A stretch of DNA of 6,950 bases from Chitinophaga pinensis (lineage in GTDB: Bacteria > Bacteroidota > Bacteroidia > Chitinophagales > Chitinophagaceae): positions 1-6,950 of the forward strand of contig CALPKD020000066.1 in assembly GCA_943324055.2 (NCBI GenBank), read 5' to 3'. The position numbers and the translations under genes are program-made. This document shows, in pieces, positions 1 through 5,998 of this stretch (position 1 is its first letter; every line of letters begins with the position of its first letter). The notes beneath the pieces are model-generated. The model was not told the DNA's origin and did no database searches. It was given only the letters and a program-made list of their open reading frames with translations.

Positions 1-12
1 ATACCCTTAATT

Positions 13-1296
13 ATGAATATTTTACTGATCGGAAGTGGAGGAAGAGAACATGCTTTAGCCTGGAAAATGGCAAAAAGTCATCAAGCAGACCAAATTTTCA
101 TAGCGCCCGGAAACCCTGGTACCGCAAACATTGGAACCAATATTGCTATCGAAGTGACCGATTTCGAAGCCCTAAAAAAATGTGTGATAGACAACCAAAT
201 TGAGATGGTTGTAGTTGGGCCAGAAGAACCACTCGTAAAAGGGATTTATGACTTTTTTGTCAATGACCCTGCTACACAACATGTCAATATCATTGGACCT
301 TCGGCAAATGCAGCACAATTGGAGGGAAGCAAGGCCTTTAGTAAACATTTTATGCAAAGGCACAAGATTCCAACTGCGCACTATGCCGAATTTACAGCCG
401 AAAATTACGAGAAAGGCAAGACCTATATAAGCAATCATCCTTTACCCATTGTTTTAAAAGCAGACGGGTTAGCGGCAGGGAAAGGAGTCATTATTGCGCA
501 AACACATCTCGAAGCATTGACCAGCTTTGAAGAAATGATTCAAAATAAACAGTTTGGGGCAGCGAGTGATAAAGTAGTGATAGAGCAGTTCTTAGCTGGC
601 ATTGAAGTGAGTATTTTTGCTTTGACAGATGGCAAATCTTATCAAGTCTTTGGACATGCAAAGGATTACAAGCGAATCGGGGAAGGCGATACAGGATTAA
701 ATACCGGCGGAATGGGATGTGTAAGCCCCGTTCCTTTTATGGATGAGGCTTTTATGGCCAAGGTAGTGTCAAGGATTATTGAACCTACCATTAAAGGAAT
801 ACATTCAGAGGGATTGATTTACAAGGGGTTCGTATTTTTTGGCTTAATGAATTGTGGAGGTGAGCCTTATGTCATAGAATACAATTGTCGTTTGGGCGAC
901 CCCGAAACAGAGGTAATTCTACCGCGACTTCAGACCGATTTAGTAAGTTTACTTGCAGCAGTGGATAATGGAACTTTGGCTGACGTAAATATTGAATACA
1001 ATGAAGGCGCTTATGCAACCTTAATGGCGGTTAGCGGTGGGTATCCTGGAGCCTATAAAAAGGATTTCCCAATTAGCGGAATCGAAGCCACACACAATAT
1101 GCCGGATACCCTTGTATTTCAAGCTGGTACGGGATTAAAGGAGAATGAAATTGTTACAAAGGGGGGAAGGGTTTTAACAGTGACAGCCCAAGGCGCAACT
1201 ATCCAGGACGCCGTAAATAAGGCACAAAACACTTTGTCCCACATTCATTTTGAAGGCATGAATTTCAGAAAAGATATTGGCTACGAGTTCCAGTAA
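13..1296 (+). CDS. purD: Phosphoribosylamine--glycine ligase (GAR synthetase)
   Basis: This cytoplasmic enzyme joins glycine to 5-phosphoribosylamine using ATP, giving glycinamide ribonucleotide, ADP and phosphate; it is the second step of de novo purine synthesis. The 427-residue protein has the usual single-domain bacterial PurD length. Family motifs are visible in order: N-terminal GSGGREHA (residues 7-14), the ATP-grasp segment LKADGLAAGKGV (148-159), GLNTGGMG (228-235), and the strongly conserved EYNCRLGDPETE (289-300), which carries metal/ATP ligands. The reading frame is intact and ends with TAA. The ATG at 13 starts directly on the Rossmann-like first strand MNILLIGSGG, so it is very likely the true start; only 12 bases precede it and no Shine-Dalgarno is seen, as is normal in Bacteroidota. 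It lies 109 bp upstream of mreB with a promoter between them, so co-regulation with the mre genes is not implied. No unusual residues were noticed. Confidence 0.98.
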   Translation: MNILLIGSGGREHALAWKMAKSHQADQIFIAPGNPGTANIGTNIAIEVTDFEALKKCVIDNQIEMVVVGPEEPLVKGIYDFFVNDPATQHVNIIGPSANAAQLEGSKAFSKHFMQRHKIPTAHYAEFTAENYEKGKTYISNHPLPIVLKADGLAAGKGVIIAQTHLEALTSFEEMIQNKQFGAASDKVVIEQFLAGIEVSIFALTDGKSYQVFGHAKDYKRIGEGDTGLNTGGMGCVSPVPFMDEAFMAKVVSRIIEPTIKGIHSEGLIYKGFVFFGLMNCGGEPYVIEYNCRLGDPETEVILPRLQTDLVSLLAAVDNGTLADVNIEYNEGAYATLMAVSGGYPGAYKKDFPISGIEATHNMPDTLVFQAGTGLKENEIVTKGGRVLTVTAQGATIQDAVNKAQNTLSHIHFEGMNFRKDIGYEFQ

Positions 1297-1338
1297 AAGT
1301 TTTTAAAAAAACAAGCACTTGATTAATTCATAAAAAGC

Positions 1339-1369
1339 TTTGTAGTTCAAGGATTTTAGATGAATTTTG
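1339..1369 (+). promoter_or_regulatory. Candidate Bacteroidota-type promoter for mreB cluster
   Basis: A TTTG at 1339-1342 (-33 element) is followed 19 bases later by GAATTTTG at 1362-1369, which matches the Bacteroidota -7 consensus TAnnTTTG except at its first base. The 19-base spacing falls in the range known for Bacteroides and Flavobacterium primary-sigma promoters. Transcription would start at about 1374-1378, leaving a leader of about 30 bases before the mreB ATG at 1406. It is the only convincing match I noticed between genes, and it sits where an elongasome operon promoter would be expected. The consensus is established knowledge; use of this site is inferred. Confidence 0.55.
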
Positions 1370-1387
1370 CATCATTCAACTTGAACT
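1344..1387. repeat. Inverted repeat spanning the mreB promoter
   Basis: AGTTCAAG at 1344-1351 and CTTGAACT at 1380-1387 are perfect 8-bp reverse complements separated by 28 bases. The left arm lies just downstream of the TTTG -33 element and the right arm covers the predicted transcription start. The right arm is also part of an 11-bp palindrome, TTCAA-C-TTGAA (1375-1385), and a further TGAAT/ATTCA pair (1361-1365 and 1374-1378) brackets the -7 element. This could be an operator for a dimeric regulator, or chance in AT-rich DNA. No following T-run is present, so it is not a terminator. Confidence 0.35.
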
Positions 1388-1405
1388 TTAAAACACTTTC
1401 GTATA

Positions 1406-2431
1406 ATGGGATTATTTAATTTTTTTACGCAAGAAATTGCAATGGACTTAGGTACAGCAAATACCCTAATCATACATAACGACGAAGTAGTCGTAAACGA
1501 GCCTTCAATTATTGCCTTAAACAGGAATAACATGAAGGAAGTTTTGGGTGTGGGTAAAAAAGCTTTGTTGATGCATGAAAAAACGCACGAAAGCATCAGA
1601 ACCATTCGCCCATTAAAAGACGGAGTTATCGCCGACTTTAATGCTGCTGAATTAATGATTCGTGAGTTGATGAAAATGATTTATCCAAAGAAGCCATTAT
1701 TTCCTCCAAGTTGGAGAATGGTAATTTGTATTCCATCTTCTATTACCGAAGTGGAGAAAAGAGCGGTGAGAGATAGTGCCGAACAAGCAGGGGCAAAGGA
1801 AGTGTATATGATTCATGAACCGATGGCTGCAGCTTTAGGTATTGGCATAGATGTAGAAGAACCAGTTGGAAATATGATCATCGATATCGGAGGTGGTACC
1901 ACTGGCATAACAGTCATTGCATTAGCAGGTATTGTGTGTGATCAAAGTATCCGTATTGGTGGTGACGAATTCACAGCAGATATAATGGAAGCATTGAGAC
2001 GCTATCATAGTTTATTAGTTGGAGAGCGCACTGCAGAACAAATTAAAATTCATGTAGGTGCTGCATTAAAAGATTTAGACAACCCTCCTGATGACATGCC
2101 AGTAAATGGTAGAGATTTGGTAACAGGTATTCCAAAACAAATTATGGTTTCTTACCAAGAGGTAGCAGAAGCATTGGATAAAAGTATTTTTAAAATAGAA
2201 GAAGCCATCCTAAAGGCTTTGGAGACAACCCCTCCAGAGTTAGCTGCAGATATCTATCGTCGTGGTTTATATATCACTGGTGGTGGTTCTTTGTTACGCG
2301 GCTTAGATAAAAGATTGAGTGCTAAAATTAAGTTACCTGTTCATATTGCAGAGGATCCATTGAAAAGTGTTGTGCGCGGTACGGGTATCGCGTTAAAGAA
2401 CTATCAACGTTTCCCTTTTATCATGAGGTAG
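1406..2431 (+). CDS. mreB: Rod shape-determining actin homologue MreB
   Basis: MreB is a bacterial actin that polymerises with ATP into membrane-bound antiparallel filaments and orients the elongasome. The 341-residue product has the normal length. Visible motifs are the phosphate-1 loop DLGTANT (14-20), the segment IHEPMAAALG (136-145) with the presumed catalytic Glu138, the phosphate-2 loop DIGGGTTG (160-167), GERTAEQIK (206-214), NGRDLVTGIPK (234-244), and the adenosine-binding TGGGSLLRGL (291-300). The N-terminus MGLFNFFTQ is hydrophobic and may help membrane contact, as the amphipathic N-terminal helix does in some MreBs. One oddity is Gly167, where most MreBs have Glu (GGGTTE). The ATG at 1406 fits the family N-terminus; no Shine-Dalgarno is present. 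It is the first gene of the mreBCD-mrdA-rodA cluster, probably driven from the promoter at 1339-1369. The 53-base gap to mreC contains no terminator-like hairpin that I could see. Confidence 0.98.
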   Translation: MGLFNFFTQEIAMDLGTANTLIIHNDEVVVNEPSIIALNRNNMKEVLGVGKKALLMHEKTHESIRTIRPLKDGVIADFNAAELMIRELMKMIYPKKPLFPPSWRMVICIPSSITEVEKRAVRDSAEQAGAKEVYMIHEPMAAALGIGIDVEEPVGNMIIDIGGGTTGITVIALAGIVCDQSIRIGGDEFTADIMEALRRYHSLLVGERTAEQIKIHVGAALKDLDNPPDDMPVNGRDLVTGIPKQIMVSYQEVAEALDKSIFKIEEAILKALETTPPELAADIYRRGLYITGGGSLLRGLDKRLSAKIKLPVHIAEDPLKSVVRGTGIALKNYQRFPFIMR

Positions 2432-2484
2432 TCTTGAATCAAAACTATTTATTTAATTCGCCTACAGCATAAAGTTGATCATTC

Positions 2485-3339
2485 TTGAAGAACATCATTG
2501 GGTTCATACGACATAACTTTACTTTTTTTACCTTCTTGATACTTCAAATAGTTTCACTTGTGATGTTGTCTTCGTATAGCAAAACTCATGAGACTTTTTT
2601 TGGTGGTTGGAGCAACCAAGTCACTGGAAAAATAAATAGCCATTATAATAACTGGGCATACTTTTTTACTTTAAAAGAAACCAACGCAAAACTAGTCGCA
2701 GAAAACGTTGCATTAAGAAATCAGTTAGCGCAAGATTTTGTTCCAATTGATACTACTATAAAAGAAGGTAGTTTAGTTTTCAGAAAAGACAGCTTAGAGA
2801 AAATAAGAAAGTTTTATTATTACCCTGCTAAAGTGGTGGGCAACACTTTCACACTTCAGAAAAATTATATTACCATAGAACGTGGTGCATTACAAGGGAT
2901 TAAAAAGGATATGGCAGCCATTAGCCCCGATGGGACGATTGTTGGAGTAGTTGTCGAAGTGAATGATAGCTACAGTAAAATAATGAGTTTATTGCATCGT
3001 AATAGCAAAGTAAGTGCAATTCTAAAAAGAGATAAGGTTGCAGGTAGTATTGAATGGGATGGCGACGACCCAAATATGTTGACGTTGAAAAACATTTCAA
3101 AGAGTGCTGCACCTAAAATTGGGGATTCTGTATTAACAAGCCCCTACTCTGCTAATTTTCCTGCACAATTAATGATAGGTCGTGTAGTGAGTGTAACCAA
3201 GGACCCATCTAGCAACTTCTTAACCTTAAGTGTGAAATCAGCTACTAATTTTTTCAATTTAGAATATGTGTACTTAGTTGAAAATAAAAGAATGGGGGAA
3301 CAACAAAGTGTAGAAAAAAACGCACCAAGCAATGAATAG
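2485..3339 (+). CDS. mreC: Rod shape-determining protein MreC (TTG start)
   Basis: MreC is a bitopic inner-membrane protein whose periplasmic part binds and activates PBP2 and so links MreB to peptidoglycan synthesis. The 284-residue product shows the family layout: a short cytoplasmic N-terminus, one transmembrane helix (about residues 12-30), a coiled-coil-like stretch (about 60-83, ETNAKLVAENVALRNQLAQ), then the two-part beta domain (about 112-267) with NYITIERGALQGIKKDM (127-143), SPDGTIVGVV (148-157) and GDSVLTSPYSANFPAQLMIG (213-232). The start is TTG: an in-frame stop TGA lies at 2476-2478, no ATG or GTG lies between it and the membrane helix, and the next in-frame ATG (Met27) is inside that helix. 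A TTG start gives the short MKNIIGFIRHNF leader typical of Bacteroidota MreC. The last 8 bases overlap mreD, suggesting coupled translation. The C-terminal tail after residue 267 is short and polar. Confidence 0.96.
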   Translation: MKNIIGFIRHNFTFFTFLILQIVSLVMLSSYSKTHETFFGGWSNQVTGKINSHYNNWAYFFTLKETNAKLVAENVALRNQLAQDFVPIDTTIKEGSLVFRKDSLEKIRKFYYYPAKVVGNTFTLQKNYITIERGALQGIKKDMAAISPDGTIVGVVVEVNDSYSKIMSLLHRNSKVSAILKRDKVAGSIEWDGDDPNMLTLKNISKSAAPKIGDSVLTSPYSANFPAQLMIGRVVSVTKDPSSNFLTLSVKSATNFFNLEYVYLVENKRMGEQQSVEKNAPSNE

Positions 3340-3853
3340 TTTGTTAAAAAATATCGTTCGTTTTATTTTGTTCTTGTTGATACAAATCATCATCTTGAAT
3401 GAAGTGCCTCCGTTGCATCAATTTATCACGCCCTATCTATATTTTATATTTTTATTGTGGTTACCCATTGGCACGAGTCGTTTAGCTATGACATTTTTAG
3501 GATTTACATTAGGTTATAGTTTAGATCTTTTTATGAATACGCCAGGCTTACATGCCGCAGCCTGCACTTTGCTTGGCTACTTAAGGCCTACTGTTTTAAA
3601 TTTACTATTAGCTCAAGAAGCATCTGAGGAAATAAATAAGGAGCCTAGTATTGGATCCATGGGATGGGGGCCTTATGGCTTTTATGTTTTCACACTCACC
3701 TTTATACATAATTTTTATCTTGTACTATTGGAATGGTTGCAGTTTGGAAGTTTTACTTACTTTTTAGGAAAAGTGATTGCCACTACCTTAATGAGTGTGC
3801 TATTAATTACATTGGCAGAATTAGTCATGAACAGAAGAAAGCTAAAAAGATAA
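3332..3853 (+). CDS. mreD: Rod shape-determining membrane protein MreD
   Basis: MreD is a small polytopic inner-membrane protein of the elongasome, thought to work with MreC in regulating PBP2-RodA. The 173-residue product is very hydrophobic, with roughly five or six membrane segments (about 8-23, 33-47, 51-67, 74-93, 115-136 and 143-165) and a basic C-terminal end NRRKLKR. The segment SLDLFMNTPGLHAAAC (63-78) followed by LRPTVLNLLL (84-93) resembles the conserved core of Bacteroidota MreD. The ATG at 3332 overlaps the mreC stop (ATGAATAG), which supports this start and implies translational coupling. Its stop TAA at 3851-3853 is separated from the mrdA ATG by a single codon in the same frame. 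Identity rests on the family core and on gene order; MreD is otherwise poorly conserved. Confidence 0.94.
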   Translation: MNSLLKNIVRFILFLLIQIIILNEVPPLHQFITPYLYFIFLLWLPIGTSRLAMTFLGFTLGYSLDLFMNTPGLHAAACTLLGYLRPTVLNLLLAQEASEEINKEPSIGSMGWGPYGFYVFTLTFIHNFYLVLLEWLQFGSFTYFLGKVIATTLMSVLLITLAELVMNRRKLKR

Positions 3854-3856
3854 TTC

Positions 3857-5998
3857 ATGTCAGTGTACAATTCTAACCGAGGGGGTATTATACAAATCAT
3901 CATAGGCATTATCTTTCTGCTTATCGTTGGTCAACTTGTTGGATTGCAGATTGTGTCTAATAAATATAAATTGGCGGCAGACAACAATGCGATTTATCGA
4001 AAAATTGTATACCCTGACCGAGGCATTATTTACGACAGAAAAAAAAGAGCATTACTTGAGAATAGTATTAGTTACGACTTAGTAGTCATTCCAAATGAGG
4101 CAAAAAATATTGACACTAATACCCTTTGTGAAATCCTTAAAATTGATAAGCAAGAGTTTAGCAAACGAATGATTGAAGTAATCATAAAAAATACAAGAGT
4201 AAAGGCAGGTGTATTTGAGCCATTCCTTTCGCCAGAATTATATGCGCAGTTAAATGAGAACCTATATCGTTTTCCTGGATTTTCTTTGTCCGAACGTTCC
4301 ATTAGAAGTTACCCTTATAATACTGCAGCACACGTGCTAGGCTATGTTGCAGAAGTAGACGTGAACTTTTTGCAAAAGCATGAATCAGAAGGATATGAAA
4401 TGGGAGATTATGCCGGGATGACTGGCTTGGAAAAACAATATGAGGAAATCTTAATGGGGCAACGCGGGGTAAAAAGATTCCTAAGAGATAATAAAGGAAG
4501 GATACAAGGTGCTTATGAAAAAGGAGAGTTTGATACGGTGGCTATTGCAGGTAAAAATTTATACACGAGCATGGATGTGGAAGTGCAACAATTAGCAGAA
4601 AAAGTATTAACCAATAAAGTTGGAAGTGCAGTTGCAATTAATATAAAAACGGGTGGCGTGATCGCAATGGCTTCGAGCCCAGGGTACAATCCAAATTTAT
4701 TGACGGGTAACAAAAGACGAAAAACGATTGGCCGATTATTAATGGATACATCACGCCCAATCTATAACCGTGCTATTAAAGGTCAATACCCTCCAGGGTC
4801 CACATTCAAACCGCTTGGCGCATTGATTGCATTAGACGAAGGGCTGATTACTCCTAATTATGGTTATAACTGCTATGGTTCCTATTCGGCTTGTGGAGAT
4901 CCTCGGAAATGTGAACACCATAACCCGGGACACGCTGCCAACCTGCAATTGGCATTGGCCAATTCTTGCAACTCCTATTTTTTACAAGTATTTAGAATGG
5001 CTATTGACAATCCTAAGTACAATAATGCTAAAACAGGTTATTTAAAGTGGAAGGAATACATGAATAGCTTTGGATTTGGACGCAAACTAGGTATTGATTT
5101 ACCGAGTGAAAACAAAGCCAATATTCCTGATACTGCTAAATATAATAAGGACTTTGGAAATCCGCGTTATTGGAATAGTTGCTATATGTTAACCTTAGGT
5201 ATTGGACAGGATAGAATGACCGCCACTCCATTGCAATTGGCAAATAGTATGGCATTGATTGCAAATGAAGGATATTATTACACTCCCCATTTTGTAGACA
5301 GTGTGGAAAATGAAAACGAGGACGATGCAGCGATACTAGAAAGTTTTAGAAAAAAACAAAAAGTAACTAATATTCCTAAGGAATATTTTCAAACGATCAA
5401 GGAGGGAATGCATGATGTAACTGTTATTGGGACTGCTGCTGGGATTAAAATTCCTGGGATTGAATATTGTGCAAAAACAGGGACGGCCCAAAACCCTCAC
5501 GGGAAAAATCACTCTCTATTTGTTTGTTTCGCACCAAAGGACAATCCTAAAATTGCAGTTGCTGTAATCGTAGAGAATGCAGGATATGGTGCCACTTGGG
5601 CAGGACCGATTGCAGCCTTAATGATGGAAAAATACTTAAATGATACCCTTTCCAAGGAGAGCCAATTAAAAGCCGACAACTTATCAAAAGTGGACTTATT
5701 GCCACAAGCTATAAAAGATTGGTATTCACGCCACGATAAATCTGCCTATTTAACTCCTCTTGAATACAATAATGATGAATTAGCAGACGTTTGGGATATG
5801 GAGATGGTATCGTCAGAAGCTACCCCTAAAATGAATAAGGTAGATACCCTTAAAAAAGATACAGCAAGGATAGATACCTCAAAAGCAAAAGGACCCGCCA
5901 TTCCTCCAATTACTCCAAAAGCAAATAAAGCAGGCAACCTGCCTTCTAAACTAAAGAAAAAAAAGATACCAGCTAACCTAAATGTCACCAAACACTAA
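3857..5998 (+). CDS. mrdA: Penicillin-binding protein 2 (elongasome transpeptidase)
   Basis: PBP2 is the class B penicillin-binding protein that cross-links the glycan strands made by RodA during cell elongation; it is the target of mecillinam in enteric bacteria. The product has an N-terminal membrane anchor (about residues 10-33), the pedestal/dimerisation region with DRGIIYDR (54-61), SIRSYPYNTAAHVLGYV (148-164) and GMTGLEKQYE (187-196), and the transpeptidase domain. The three catalytic motifs are intact: STFK (315-318, nucleophile Ser315), SCN (370-372) and KTG (540-542). At 713 residues it is longer than the 633-residue E. coli enzyme, mainly because of a C-terminal periplasmic tail (about 650-713) rich in Lys, Pro and Asp-Thr pairs and ending near KLKKKK. 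Residues 339-371 hold four cysteines and several histidines, possibly a metal site. It starts 3 bp after mreD and its 3' end overlaps rodA by 17 bp. No Shine-Dalgarno was seen. Confidence 0.97.
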   Translation: MSVYNSNRGGIIQIIIGIIFLLIVGQLVGLQIVSNKYKLAADNNAIYRKIVYPDRGIIYDRKKRALLENSISYDLVVIPNEAKNIDTNTLCEILKIDKQEFSKRMIEVIIKNTRVKAGVFEPFLSPELYAQLNENLYRFPGFSLSERSIRSYPYNTAAHVLGYVAEVDVNFLQKHESEGYEMGDYAGMTGLEKQYEEILMGQRGVKRFLRDNKGRIQGAYEKGEFDTVAIAGKNLYTSMDVEVQQLAEKVLTNKVGSAVAINIKTGGVIAMASSPGYNPNLLTGNKRRKTIGRLLMDTSRPIYNRAIKGQYPPGSTFKPLGALIALDEGLITPNYGYNCYGSYSACGDPRKCEHHNPGHAANLQLALANSCNSYFLQVFRMAIDNPKYNNAKTGYLKWKEYMNSFGFGRKLGIDLPSENKANIPDTAKYNKDFGNPRYWNSCYMLTLGIGQDRMTATPLQLANSMALIANEGYYYTPHFVDSVENENEDDAAILESFRKKQKVTNIPKEYFQTIKEGMHDVTVIGTAAGIKIPGIEYCAKTGTAQNPHGKNHSLFVCFAPKDNPKIAVAVIVENAGYGATWAGPIAALMMEKYLNDTLSKESQLKADNLSKVDLLPQAIKDWYSRHDKSAYLTPLEYNNDELADVWDMEMVSSEATPKMNKVDTLKKDTARIDTSKAKGPAIPPITPKANKAGNLPSKLKKKKIPANLNVTKH

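Noticed and set aside
172..438. Open frame on the minus strand inside purD, and similar minus-strand or alternate-frame open stretches inside mreB, mreC, mrdA and rodA
   Set aside because: They lie wholly within well-recognised genes, have no recognisable domain or start context, and their composition follows from the coding strand.
1297..1330. Possible terminator after purD: GTTTTT followed by A7, and CAAG-CA-CTTG
   Set aside because: The stems are only 4-5 bp and AT-rich, the loop is too short, and no T-run follows; not a credible rho-independent terminator.
2432..2484. Second promoter or small RNA between mreB and mreC
   Set aside because: No TAnnTTTG element and only very short palindromes (TTGA-A-TCAA, TGATCA); nothing convincing.
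5957..5981. Programmed frameshift at the A8 tract near the end of mrdA producing a PBP2-RodA fusion
   Set aside because: A shift into the rodA frame meets the TAA at 5979-5981 directly before the rodA ATG, so no fusion can form.
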